Shown in pieces: positions 14,401 to 24,453 of a stretch of 27,257 nucleotides of DNA. The stretch spans positions 1 to 27,257 of IMG/VR virus record IMGVR_UViG_3300034279_000552; one strand, written 5' to 3'. The notes under the pieces were generated by a model, which worked only from the letters and a program-made list of their open reading frames with translations, was not told the origin of the DNA and did no database searches. Each line of letters starts with the position of its first letter. The first letter of the stretch is position 1. This DNA is from a virus. A program made the translations under genes and the position numbers.

Positions 14401-17400
14401 ATGTTGTTGAAGTAAAGCATTAAATGTACTATAATTAGCATATACTCCAATAGCAACTTTACCAATAGCTCCTAAATTCATTTTACTTTTTTGGTAAGAA
14501 TTTGTAAGCATTGTAAAATTCAATTGGTCAGCTTCATACATCTCATTAGCTTTTAAATCAGATAATGTAGCATCTTTAGCCATATATTCAGCAATCATCT
14601 TGTTTCTGTAACCAGCTTCATTTAATTTTTCTAACTGTTCAGCTTGACTTTTTGCAAAATCAATAGATAAAACACTATTGATTTTGTTTTGAATATCTAA
14701 ATTAGGATTATTGAATATAGCCAAATGAGATTTAATAAATTCATTTTCAGCTAATTTTCTTTTTAATTGTAATTCTAATCTATTTATTTTTTCAACAATA
14801 TCAACTTGAGGTAATAATAAAGTTTCTAAAGATTCTTCATCTAATAAACTTCCTTTACCTGCTATGAAACTTCTAAATAATTCATTAGCAAAATTACTTT
14901 TTGCAGAAGCACTTGTATTTTCAAGATTAAATTCTTCTATTTTATTAGTTAAACTTCTTGTAATATCTTCTATATCAGAGTTTTCTAATACTTTAATTTT
15001 ACCATCATTAGTCATAATATGATTTAATTGATAAGCAGATTCTTTATCAATATCATAATCAAGACCTTTTTGTTTAGTAAAGTTTTTAGGTACTATCATT
15101 AAATCCCCTACTTCTGGAGGTAATATACCAGCAATTTCAATAGATGAACCTGATTTATGAGATGAAGTAGGAGTTCTAAAACTGAAGTTATTGAATAAAG
15201 CAGGGTCTATCATACCTTCTTTCAAAGTTAATGTACCATTTTCTCTTCTTGTTAAATACTTTCCTTCTTTACCATTAAATCCTTCAAATAAATCAATAAG
15301 TTCTTTTTTATCATTTTTAAATTTAGAAGGAATAAATACTTGAGCTTTATGAAATACTATTCCATTTTCATCTGTTGAAGTATGAGTTCCTTGTAATTCT
15401 TTACCATTATATGAATCTAAATAAATTATTCTTGATTTATCTACACCTTCAAGATTTTCTTTCATTCTAAAACCACTTTCAGAACCAGCAACAAAACCAT
15501 TACCAGGCATTTTATGCTTCATAATTTTGTTAGTGATAATTGAATTTAATAGTGATTCATATCTATTACTATCAGAAGATAACCATAAAGGAGTTTTAAA
15601 TTCATAATAGAATCCAGCAGCAGCAGCTAATTTTTCAATCTTTAATCCTGCTAATGATTTTACACTATAACCTCTTGAAGTAGCTTCTTTTATTAATAAA
15701 TCTTGTAAGTTTTTTACAAAGTTTTGTTCATTTTTAATTTGACCATTTGTATCTAAACCTAAATCTAAAAATAATTCTTGTTTTTTACTATCTACAATAT
15801 CACTAAATGCTTTATTAAAATGTTGATATAATTCTTTACCAGTAAGTTCTTTACCATCAATAGTAAATCCTTCTTTATCAATTACACCATCACCAAATAA
15901 TAATTTAAAAAACTGTGTACCCATAGAAACTTTATCATCTTGATGTTTATCAGATTTAAAAGGTACATCTTGTTGTATTCTAAAATTATCTCTGTTCAAT
16001 ACTAACATATTAGTATTTATATCATCAGCATTATAATTTTTTATAGTTGATAATGAATTTGTATCAAATGGCTTTACTGTTTTTATTGTAGCACCTACTT
16101 TGTTAGCTGTTTGAAAAGAAGCTCTTGTGAATCTACCTGTATTAGTTTCCAACTCTTCCATTTTTAATCTTAAAGCATCTAATTTTGTACCAGCAGTTAA
16201 TTGTGGTATCAAAGGAAATGCAGAAGATTTAATATAAACTACTCTATTAACATCTTGATTTATATTAGTATATGTTCCTGTGTGAACAGGTTTAATTGGT
16301 TGAAATACTAATTTTAATTCTTCTTTAGTTAAATAACCTTTTTCTCCTTCTGTTAATAATTTATTAGTTATTACTTTAAATTCTTCATCAGAAATTCTAC
16401 CTATTCTATGTAAAATAGATATATGCTCTGTTGCTGTTGAATACTCTTGAGCATCAGTAGATTCAATATCAAAGTAAGCATCTATAGCTGGAAATTTATT
16501 AGCTAAAGATTTTCTAATATCAGATAATGTTTTATTGATAGCATTATATCTAACAGAATTTAAACTTAAAATACCTTGTTCATGTTTATTTAATATTTCA
16601 GCAGCTTTTTTATATTTATCTAATAAAGGTTGAGCTTCATCTAATCCTTTTTTACCATAGTAATTTTTAATTAAGTATTCTGAATTTTCACTAATATCTA
16701 TAGAATCTTCAAGAAATATTTGATTATATTTTTCTCCATAAGAATTAGCAATTTTACTACCAGGAGCAATAAGTAGTGCTAACCTTTTACCAAGATTTAC
16801 ACCAATTTCTTTATTAATAGAAACATAAGTTTTATCATCTTTTATATCAAAAGGATTAACTGATTTACCTTCTTCTTTGTATAATTTATCTTTACTATAA
16901 TTAGCAATATCTCCAGCAAATACTTTGAATACTTCTGAATTAGTAATCATATTATTTAATACAAAATCATAAACAGCTAAATCATAATCAGTTGAAGGAT
17001 TTTTACCTTCTTCTTTAAAATAATTATTATCAAACATTTTAGAGTATGAATTTCCTTCTTTATTTACTTCTAAATAATTACTCCACATACCTTTTTTATG
17101 TTCTACTTCTTTTTTTATTACACCTTCAATAGCATCTTCAAAAGTAGATTGATATTTTTCAATAGCTTCATCTATTGTAATACCTGTTAATGCTAACTTA
17201 TTTACAATATTTAAACCATCTTCATCTTTTAAAGTATTCATTATAGGTAAGAAATGAAAAAGAGTTGCTCCTTTATCATAATCTTTAATATTTGTTGCTT
17301 TAACTTCTGTATGAAATTTAATTATTCTTTTTAGTTCTGGTAACACCAATTGATTAAACAATAGAGTTTTAACAGTTGGTCCAATACCTTGTACTACACC

Positions 17401-20400
17401 TTCTTCTGTCAAATTAAACATACCATCTATTTTACCATCTTTTAAGAAATCAAAAATAGCAGTTGTCATATACATACCAGTAGTTTTATCTGACATAGTA
17501 GGAAATAACATATTAGCCATTCTCATTGATATACCTTCAAATTTAGTTCCTTTTGGTAATTTATCAATCTTTCTATCTTGAAAACCAGTAATACCAGCCA
17601 TATCATAATCAATATCACTTAAATCAGTAATACTTGCTCTGTATGGTTGTTCTCCTTTTTCTTTAAATGCTGTAATAGAAGTATGTGAAATTTCAAACAT
17701 ACTTTTAAAAGTAGGTTCATTTTTCAACATATCTAAAATTATAGAATTTTCAGATAGTGATAATGATAGTAAATCATCAACTAAATTGTTTCCATCTTCT
17801 GATATACTTCTTTTAAGATTCTGAACCATATCAGTTACATATTTAGTAGGAACTAAAGTGGATATGTTTTTACCAGAATCTCTAAAAGAAAGAGTTATTA
17901 GAGTTGGGTTATATTTTGCTTCTATTAAACTTAATGCTTTTGTAACACCAGCTAAATCATTAAATACACTTTCTTTACTATCAAAACTAAAATCAGCAGG
18001 ATTAACTATTGCTTTTTCTAACCAATTTTTTAATGGAATAAATAAACCACCAGCATTTTGACTATATAATACATTGAAAGAATTTTGTTTTCCAGCATTA
18101 AAAATACCTTCATTATAAATTTGATTCCAAGAGGTATCTTCAAAAGTATAACCTATTTTAGATAACCATTTCCTCAAATCATTTTCAGGAACTTTTCTAT
18201 AATCTTGTCTATCCCATTTATTAAATTCATCTAATAATGATTGAGCATATTGTACATTTAAAGATTGGTTTTTGTTATATAAACCTGATGATTTATTTTC
18301 ATTCTTCCAATTTTTAGCTATAATTCTTGTAGCTTCATTTGCATTAGTATTATAGATTTTTAATGATACACCATTGTTTTTAGTGTTTTCATACATGGCA
18401 AATTTAGAAGACAAAGTATGTCTGACAAAATTATAAACTAATTCGTTTTTAATTTGTTGGTCAGCATTTTCTAATTTAGCTAAAACACTTTTTACAAAAG
18501 CATTATTACTTTGTTTCATTTTAGCTATGATAGTATTGTAATCAGATTTAACTTCTGAACCAAGAGCTAAAACTTTACTTAATTCATTATATACATCATT
18601 AAATGACATATATAAAGGAATACCTAAATAACCTTTTTGTGCTACACCTTTGCTATCAAATACAGGAATTTCAGATAAAAATCTTCTTAATCTATAAGAT
18701 GCTTTAGCTTTACCTGATTCTTCAATAGAATCTTTACTATAATCTTTAACACTTAATTCTACATCATCTTGTTCAATATCACTTTCTTCTTTTTCATTTA
18801 AAGTAAGTTGAGTTTGTTTTTGAATATCAGCAAATGCTTTGTTATATATTGTTTCATAATTATTTTTAATATCTTTAATATTTTTTAAAGTTTGATTATA
18901 TGCTTCAATATAATGATTTAAAGCACCATTAGTGTTATCTTGATTTTTAATTTCAGATAACATTGATAATACTTGTTTTTCTATCTTATTAAGATGTAAA
19001 TTCAATTCTGATTTAATATCATTTTGAATAGCTTCTTTTGATATTTTATTTTTATAACCAAAACTTACTTTATTACCAATTTTATGATATATAAACTGTC
19101 TTACATTTTTTTCTTGAGTTATAGATAAATCTCCACTAACATTGAAAATGTTAGCTAACTTATCTGTATTAGCAATCATATCATTACTTTCATCAAAATC
19201 ATTAGGGTCAATACCCAAATCATTTAAAAATTCAGTATGTTTTTCTAAATTGAATGGTACAGATGTTTTAAGTTGCTCTACTACAGTAGCAGCAGCTTCT
19301 TGTCTTGCTTCAATATTTTTAGTTGCTGGTTTCTCCACTTCCTTGTAATCTACTGTGATAATTGGTTGTATCATAGTAACATAAGTAGGATTTTTTCCAG
19401 TATCATCAATATTAAAAGATTTGATATTAGTAAGTAAATTATTTTTTAAATAATTGTCATAAGTTTGATTTAAAGGAGTAACTCCTTCTCTTGTAATATG
19501 AACTATACTTTTTACATTTCTGTTATTCAAAAGTTTGTTATTTGTATGCTGTGAAACATTATTCATAACATTTTCATCAAACAAACCTTTTTTGTATTGA
19601 CCTAAATTATCTCCAGCAATATTGTCTTGAAAATAAGTTTTTATAAATTGAACTATTTCATTTCCATTTTCAATATCAAGACCCATTTGAGTATGCACAT
19701 CTTTTTGAATAGATTTAGCTTTCTCATAAGTCATTTCATATATAGTACCTTTCAAGTGTCTTGTCCAACTTGCATCTTTTTTAAGAGCTAAATGAGCAGC
19801 CATAGCAAATCTTGCTGTTTCTATTTGTTCATTAGAAACAACTCTTCCTACAGGATAAGCTCTATATGTTGGTACTATTTCTCCTTTATCATTTAATGTT
19901 GTACCTATTCTTCTTACTTCCCAAGTATGACCTACACTATTAAAATCAAATTTTCCTTCATTACCAGATTTATCTTTATTTAAGAGTTTTCCAGCATTAA
20001 AAATTTGATTACCCATATATAAGTCCTCTCCAATTTGTACTGTTACAATTGTTTGAGGATTAGCTTCATTTAGTGTAATTTTTGGTTCTGTCATAGGTAT
20101 TTCATAAAATATACCATCAGAAGGTTTATTTATTGTAACTTCTGTTAAACCATTAGCTATACTATTTCTTAAATTTTGAGCATTTAATTTACCTTCATTA
20201 ATATGATTTATCCATTCTTGAGTAGGTAAGTTAGGATTACTTGAATCTCCAAAAGGATTACCTATATTGAATGTATTATACCAATCAGTATCTTGAACAT
20301 AAGCTAATTCTTTACCTGCACTATTAGTATAGAACACAGGAACTTTATTCATAAATTCTTGTGTGTTTCTGAAATTAGGATTTTGTTTTTCTTTTTCAGA

Positions 20401-23400
20401 TAACCATTTATCAAAAGTAGTTGTTTGAGCTGCTCCTTGTGCATTTCTACCATCAGAAACAGTAATTTGAGACCATAAAGATTCAGGAGCAATTTTTACT
20501 CCTAATTTACTTCCAGAAGGATGCATATCAGGATGTAATAATTCTCTAAAATCAATTAAATCTCCAAACTTATGATTTAATTCATTACCTATTGTTTTTC
20601 TAACTAATATACCATTTTCAATTACTTCAACATAAGCAATAGAAGAGAATCCTAATTTAGGAGTAATTGTCAAAGTTCTTTTAGATTCAATTTCATTTAC
20701 TGCTGTTTTTTGAATAGGAATATTTTCTTCATCATAACCAACAGTAGTAACCTCTCTTTGAGCAACTTCTTTTTTTATTTCTTCTACTTTTTCTTCTAAT
20801 TCTACAAATGTATTAGCTTCTTCAATAGGAACTTGTTGTTCAAACATTTGAGCCATCAATGAAGCATTAGTACCCAATGAAGCTAAAGGATTAAATAAAT
20901 CCATATAAACTTGATTATAGTCATCTGCTTCAAAATTGTTTTGTTTCCAACCTTCTACATAACCATCAAATAATTTCTTTAATTGTTCTTTGTTATTTAC
21001 AATTTCATCTAAATGAGACATATATTCTCTAAAGCTAATATTTCTATTCAATAGATTTTTAACTTTATTAACATCTTCTAATACAATTTTTTTAGCAACA
21101 CTACTCTGTTGAGGTGTAAAAGATGATGTATTTCCAATCATATCATTGAAATCATCTGCGATAAATACAGGGTCATTGTTTATAGTTGTGGAATTATCAT
21201 CTAATGAAAAAACAGTTTCCATAGTTTGTAAATTACCAGCAACAGAAGAAGTATGTTCTTCTTTAGCATCTTCATCTACAATTGTAATATATGGCTCATT
21301 TTCAGGAACAACTTCTCCAGCATCTATTTTCTCTTGTCTTTGAGCTAACAAGTCTTTTATAGATTTAGCTATTTTTTCTTTATGAACTTGTTCTTGCTTT
21401 ACTTTAAGTTCTTGTAATTTTTGTTCTTTTAAATCATTAATAAAATCTTTATTTTCTCCAGTAATATCTTTTTGTTTAAGTTTTTCAACTATACTTTCAA
21501 TTAAAACAGGAGTTTCTTGTAATTCATTTTGATAATTAAATTCTGCATTTTCAGAACCTTCTTGTTTTATTTGTTCTACAATAGAATTATAATCTTGTAA
21601 AATAGCTTTTTTCTCCTCCATTTTCTTTTGATATAGAGGATGAACTTGGTCATTATAATTTTTTAATAATATACTTTGATTACTATTCAAAGTATCTTTT
21701 AACATTGTAGCATTCTTATGATTTTCTACAGCTAATAGATTTTCTTTTTCTAATTTGTCTAAAAAAGAATTATATTTTTGTTGGTCTTCTTCATTTTCAA
21801 ATTGTCTATCTAATAAAGTATCAATAGAATAATCTATTTTGATACCTTCTCTTGTTATAAAAGCATCTATCTCTTCTTTAGCATTTTGTTTATTTTCAAC
21901 AATATGTTTATCTAATTCTTCAATAGTTTGTTTATTTGCTAATTTTTTTTCAGCTAAATTGAATATTGTTCCAAAATTTTGTTTCTCTGAATGTGCATCA
22001 TAAACTTGTTTTAGTTCATCTATTCTCTTTTTAGCAAGTTGTATATTTAATTTAGTTTCAGCAGATATTTCAGTATCAGGTTTTAATAACACTTTATCCA
22101 ATGTTTCTTGGAAATTAGTTATTGTTCCTGTTCTTATAGCATGAGCAGCTAATCTTTCAAATTTTGTTTTTTCTAATTTATTAGCTTGTTCAATTTTACC
22201 ATTATCTCTTAATTTAGTTATCATAGCATCATATTCCAATGGACTATATAAACTACCAGAGGTATTCATATTAATATGAGTAGCTAAATCTTCATCTGTT
22301 GTAGAAGCATCAATATCTCTATAAATTTTACTAATTGCTTTTTTATCTAATCTGAAATTGTTGGCTCTCATTCCCATACCAACACTACCCATAGCTCCAT
22401 TCATTATAAGAGTTTGAGCTATAACATCTTCATAAAATTCTGAATCACTTAATTGTTCTAATTGTTTACCATAATCTTGACCATAAGTAGGTACTAAAGC
22501 AGTAAATACTTCTTCTAATACTTCTCCAGGTAATGAATCTAACATATTCATTTGTCCTGTATGAGCAATAGCTTGAGTAGATATTTTACCTAATGCTAAA
22601 TTATTCATAGCATTTCTACCCTTTACAAATTTATCATTTATTACTGATAAACCTTTTCCTATCTTACTTTCAGATAATTTAGTTAAACCTCTACCTAACA
22701 TAGTAGATTCAGATTTAGCTAATTTACCTAATGGTCCAAGTGCTTCTCCAACAAATCTTTCAGCAAATGCTTCTTTTAAATATTCTGAATAACCAAACAA
22801 AGCTGATTCAAATTTACTATGTGGTTGTATTAAAGATAATTCATCAGCTAAAGAATCTTTCATTCCTTGCAATTCTTCTATTTTAGCTAAATTTTCTTCT
22901 GTTTTATTTTTAGATAATTTGTTTATTTGACTATCTATTTGAACATTCTTTAAACTAAAGTCTTTTTTATATTTGTTATAGATTGCTTGACTTGTTAGAT
23001 AAATTTCTTTACCATTTTCATCATGTGATATTTCTACATTACCAATTTGGTCTTTTGCATAACCACCATAAGTCATAGGATTAACAAGTCCTTGTACAGC
23101 TAAACTTGCTGTTCCTCCTGCTAATTCTCCACCTATCATTTTTAAAGCAAGTTTCTTACCACCTTGTTGTAAAGCAGTATTAAGAGTTAATCCTATAGCA
23201 TCTCTTGCAACAAATTTACCCACAGCAGTTTCTATAGGACCTCCTATTGGTGCAGTAGCTATCATTTGCTCCATCATAACAGCAGATGTAGCAACACCTT
23301 TACCTGTTCTGTATAATCTATTATCATGCATTAAATCTCTTGCTTCAATATTTTGTTTTTTAGCAATAGATTCTATAACAGCTTGTTCACTATCAGTAAG

Positions 23401-24405
23401 TGTTTCAGAAGGAACATAACCTTTTTTTACATTACCATTTTTATCTGTATTCTTTGTTACTTCATTTATTATCCTATTTTGTTTTTCAATAATAGGAATA
23501 CTCTTAATATCTTTAGCTATACTATATAACCCTAATGATTTTAAGTCTTTACTTTGTGTACCAAATCCTGACCAAAATCCTGTATTACCAGTAGTATAAT
23601 CTTCTAAAGTTTCTATTACTTCTTCATAATTTTTTTTAGCAATATTATAATTTACCTCTTCTTGATATGGAGTATAATTATCTTCTGATGTATTTTTTTG
23701 ATAACCAGTAAGTCTATCTGGAACAGATGCTTTTGGACCAACACTACCATCTTTATGATATACTATTTGTGCATCATCTTTTAATTTAGCATCTCTATAT
23801 TTTTTAGCTTTCTCTTCAATTTCTTTAAATCTATTTTTAAAACTTTCTTTAACTTCATTCATTACAGGCATAATTTTATTATCTCTGTATGTAATTAAAT
23901 CATTGTATTCTTTTTCTTCTTTAGCTGTTTTACCCCATTTATTTTCATCATCAGCAAAATAATCATGTAATTTATAAATAGGAGCAAAAATATTAACTCC
24001 ATTATCATCAATGAAATCAATACTTTTCTTTCTTTTTTCTTTTATTTTTTCATCAATATCTAAAAATTCAATAGCTTTTTCTTCTCCTACCTTATTTTTT
24101 AATTCAGCAAGAACACCATTATCATCAAGAGTTTTAGCTTTAGCTAATTTTTCAGCTTCTTTTTTAGCTTTAGAATTGAAAAAATCTTCTGTTTCTCTTT
24201 CAGTAGAAGATTTATACATCATATCCAATGTACCAGCAGATACATTACCTAAACTCATATCTTGAGAGGTAAGCTCTTCTTGTGATACATTAGCAGTATT
24301 ATTTTGCTGATTATTAACTACTTGTGAAGAAAATGTTTTCTTTTTATTTTCTATACTTTGGTTTAAAAAATCTAAACTTGCACTCTTTCTTTTAGGTGGT
24401 AACAT
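11500..24405 (-). CDS. Giant virion RNA polymerase fused to a zincin-like metalloprotease, 4301 aa
   Basis: One uninterrupted frame of 4301 codons. Residues 1-360: charged, helical. 368-450 and 618-687: Gly/Ala-rich amphipathic stretches. 775-1025: likely coiled coil. About 1230-1700: beta-rich part with a DTDWYNTF block. About 2200-3200: polymerase core, with FPTMSDK near 2300, NKIMKHKMPG (Lys2963, Lys2965, candidate conserved lysines of the beta-like barrel), RTPTSS, then GILPPEVGDLMIVP and DYDID at 3116-3120 followed by K. This DxDxD motif chelates catalytic Mg in crAss-like virion polymerases (DFDID in phi14:2 gp66) and in YonO/QDE-1 relatives. About 4040-4200: zincin domain, HEVIHT at 4073-4078, with Glu4162 in NIKEFITVAL as likely third zinc ligand. 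Known relatives transcribe early genes after injection. The protease may cut this polypeptide. Sole cysteine is residue 4300. Confidence 0.88.
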   Translation of the reverse strand: MLPPKRKSASLDFLNQSIENKKKTFSSQVVNNQQNNTANVSQEELTSQDMSLGNVSAGTLDMMYKSSTERETEDFFNSKAKKEAEKLAKAKTLDDNGVLAELKNKVGEEKAIEFLDIDEKIKEKRKKSIDFIDDNGVNIFAPIYKLHDYFADDENKWGKTAKEEKEYNDLITYRDNKIMPVMNEVKESFKNRFKEIEEKAKKYRDAKLKDDAQIVYHKDGSVGPKASVPDRLTGYQKNTSEDNYTPYQEEVNYNIAKKNYEEVIETLEDYTTGNTGFWSGFGTQSKDLKSLGLYSIAKDIKSIPIIEKQNRIINEVTKNTDKNGNVKKGYVPSETLTDSEQAVIESIAKKQNIEARDLMHDNRLYRTGKGVATSAVMMEQMIATAPIGGPIETAVGKFVARDAIGLTLNTALQQGGKKLALKMIGGELAGGTASLAVQGLVNPMTYGGYAKDQIGNVEISHDENGKEIYLTSQAIYNKYKKDFSLKNVQIDSQINKLSKNKTEENLAKIEELQGMKDSLADELSLIQPHSKFESALFGYSEYLKEAFAERFVGEALGPLGKLAKSESTMLGRGLTKLSESKIGKGLSVINDKFVKGRNAMNNLALGKISTQAIAHTGQMNMLDSLPGEVLEEVFTALVPTYGQDYGKQLEQLSDSEFYEDVIAQTLIMNGAMGSVGMGMRANNFRLDKKAISKIYRDIDASTTDEDLATHINMNTSGSLYSPLEYDAMITKLRDNGKIEQANKLEKTKFERLAAHAIRTGTITNFQETLDKVLLKPDTEISAETKLNIQLAKKRIDELKQVYDAHSEKQNFGTIFNLAEKKLANKQTIEELDKHIVENKQNAKEEIDAFITREGIKIDYSIDTLLDRQFENEEDQQKYNSFLDKLEKENLLAVENHKNATMLKDTLNSNQSILLKNYNDQVHPLYQKKMEEKKAILQDYNSIVEQIKQEGSENAEFNYQNELQETPVLIESIVEKLKQKDITGENKDFINDLKEQKLQELKVKQEQVHKEKIAKSIKDLLAQRQEKIDAGEVVPENEPYITIVDEDAKEEHTSSVAGNLQTMETVFSLDDNSTTINNDPVFIADDFNDMIGNTSSFTPQQSSVAKKIVLEDVNKVKNLLNRNISFREYMSHLDEIVNNKEQLKKLFDGYVEGWKQNNFEADDYNQVYMDLFNPLASLGTNASLMAQMFEQQVPIEEANTFVELEEKVEEIKKEVAQREVTTVGYDEENIPIQKTAVNEIESKRTLTITPKLGFSSIAYVEVIENGILVRKTIGNELNHKFGDLIDFRELLHPDMHPSGSKLGVKIAPESLWSQITVSDGRNAQGAAQTTTFDKWLSEKEKQNPNFRNTQEFMNKVPVFYTNSAGKELAYVQDTDWYNTFNIGNPFGDSSNPNLPTQEWINHINEGKLNAQNLRNSIANGLTEVTINKPSDGIFYEIPMTEPKITLNEANPQTIVTVQIGEDLYMGNQIFNAGKLLNKDKSGNEGKFDFNSVGHTWEVRRIGTTLNDKGEIVPTYRAYPVGRVVSNEQIETARFAMAAHLALKKDASWTRHLKGTIYEMTYEKAKSIQKDVHTQMGLDIENGNEIVQFIKTYFQDNIAGDNLGQYKKGLFDENVMNNVSQHTNNKLLNNRNVKSIVHITREGVTPLNQTYDNYLKNNLLTNIKSFNIDDTGKNPTYVTMIQPIITVDYKEVEKPATKNIEARQEAAATVVEQLKTSVPFNLEKHTEFLNDLGIDPNDFDESNDMIANTDKLANIFNVSGDLSITQEKNVRQFIYHKIGNKVSFGYKNKISKEAIQNDIKSELNLHLNKIEKQVLSMLSEIKNQDNTNGALNHYIEAYNQTLKNIKDIKNNYETIYNKAFADIQKQTQLTLNEKEESDIEQDDVELSVKDYSKDSIEESGKAKASYRLRRFLSEIPVFDSKGVAQKGYLGIPLYMSFNDVYNELSKVLALGSEVKSDYNTIIAKMKQSNNAFVKSVLAKLENADQQIKNELVYNFVRHTLSSKFAMYENTKNNGVSLKIYNTNANEATRIIAKNWKNENKSSGLYNKNQSLNVQYAQSLLDEFNKWDRQDYRKVPENDLRKWLSKIGYTFEDTSWNQIYNEGIFNAGKQNSFNVLYSQNAGGLFIPLKNWLEKAIVNPADFSFDSKESVFNDLAGVTKALSLIEAKYNPTLITLSFRDSGKNISTLVPTKYVTDMVQNLKRSISEDGNNLVDDLLSLSLSENSIILDMLKNEPTFKSMFEISHTSITAFKEKGEQPYRASITDLSDIDYDMAGITGFQDRKIDKLPKGTKFEGISMRMANMLFPTMSDKTTGMYMTTAIFDFLKDGKIDGMFNLTEEGVVQGIGPTVKTLLFNQLVLPELKRIIKFHTEVKATNIKDYDKGATLFHFLPIMNTLKDEDGLNIVNKLALTGITIDEAIEKYQSTFEDAIEGVIKKEVEHKKGMWSNYLEVNKEGNSYSKMFDNNYFKEEGKNPSTDYDLAVYDFVLNNMITNSEVFKVFAGDIANYSKDKLYKEEGKSVNPFDIKDDKTYVSINKEIGVNLGKRLALLIAPGSKIANSYGEKYNQIFLEDSIDISENSEYLIKNYYGKKGLDEAQPLLDKYKKAAEILNKHEQGILSLNSVRYNAINKTLSDIRKSLANKFPAIDAYFDIESTDAQEYSTATEHISILHRIGRISDEEFKVITNKLLTEGEKGYLTKEELKLVFQPIKPVHTGTYTNINQDVNRVVYIKSSAFPLIPQLTAGTKLDALRLKMEELETNTGRFTRASFQTANKVGATIKTVKPFDTNSLSTIKNYNADDINTNMLVLNRDNFRIQQDVPFKSDKHQDDKVSMGTQFFKLLFGDGVIDKEGFTIDGKELTGKELYQHFNKAFSDIVDSKKQELFLDLGLDTNGQIKNEQNFVKNLQDLLIKEATSRGYSVKSLAGLKIEKLAAAAGFYYEFKTPLWLSSDSNRYESLLNSIITNKIMKHKMPGNGFVAGSESGFRMKENLEGVDKSRIIYLDSYNGKELQGTHTSTDENGIVFHKAQVFIPSKFKNDKKELIDLFEGFNGKEGKYLTRRENGTLTLKEGMIDPALFNNFSFRTPTSSHKSGSSIEIAGILPPEVGDLMIVPKNFTKQKGLDYDIDKESAYQLNHIMTNDGKIKVLENSDIEDITRSLTNKIEEFNLENTSASAKSNFANELFRSFIAGKGSLLDEESLETLLLPQVDIVEKINRLELQLKRKLAENEFIKSHLAIFNNPNLDIQNKINSVLSIDFAKSQAEQLEKLNEAGYRNKMIAEYMAKDATLSDLKANEMYEADQLNFTMLTNSYQKSKMNLGAIGKVAIGVYANYSTFNALLQQHQGEDIYIQDDLGNPKTIQIGHFISDGKLGAIQHIEPTGLSESKLKEWREKHQRNISEAFDEKINTGTDNEKEQVLGRVGVDEFTINVDANTALRGFGKDENGNSISYLLLSQPIIKELNQRRKESKGVLGEFINDKKLINDLIESYGANSEFVFELGTGMVSEGTDKNQGALGKTSDTSALTGTKMLEGIENNGKDRAMQLLALDVYLTLEEEAKKVAKVQKVINTNTLGKSMIESQLKYEGLKKLPDNGVITNAHLLIGDYSDTSENQSGGYMIGNYYVTPRTPQGQIVINGLHLGNTLYRDFFPYQDKSINDVVKEILKIQGKEENISDNAIIENFEEIVENIKKLIYSRKGNNVFNIDPKAKRYELFIDDENNTSLSTYLKDLSKNDDKQFKKGIKEMSQNALLKSFQYETGLGEDELSLIKYNNTATDNLDEENLYNAIPELVMANKQLPFRNGQPYSTADLAEDLVAYSFLQGGIQKATEFAKFVPIEMLESMGQYQGDVFMAANQKLQMFNTKHNSSINLFGKVLGIKEDSMSTFTKQYFQHNPSKAPKANFKNVKNKKQNSFEYNVEDKKYPALLSVKDNKRNMPVSVSLFEHIGNGLYQKIDTLGNMGVSEYEFGNDNVSSIKNLKKNVTPNIATDDNIANVSKKTFKVDENTSVKDLLNQVANTELSAEYSHITEAAKWLLPIIGNDKLVLDYNLDAAGRTTKNSKDVTLNPTHTLNVSDDKAAMTLLHEVIHTVTVKELSNYFDEAGNVKADAPKHVTNLVIVFNEFKKLLQPEITALIEKKALIDNAKKTGQTLPSNTEYTERELGLIYAGTNIKEFITVALTSPMFQEEMNKIQYKATDKSLWAKLSDAILNLLNSVYPGLINNSVAKESIMASMQFIRMENNFREIESVENIPNDVFMEMEKTQAQSIQYAPLSDKNQVQFTIGDNGFAENDMIENNFPIFDQNKKEDPFNCK

Positions 24406-24422
24406 ATAAATTTATTTTTTTA

Positions 24423-24453
24423 CAAATATAAGATTAATTTTGTTCAGAATAAA
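24423..24453 (-). promoter_or_regulatory. Possible internal promoter ahead of the giant polymerase gene
   Basis: On the - strand TATATTTG (24430 down to 24423) fits TAnnTTTG, with TTTA (not TTTG) 19 bases upstream. It lies in the gap before the ATG at 24405 and overlaps the end of the 732-aa gene. The leader after the box (GTAAAAAAATAAATTT) is A/T-rich like those of the endonuclease genes. It would allow extra expression of the giant gene. Confidence 0.45.
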
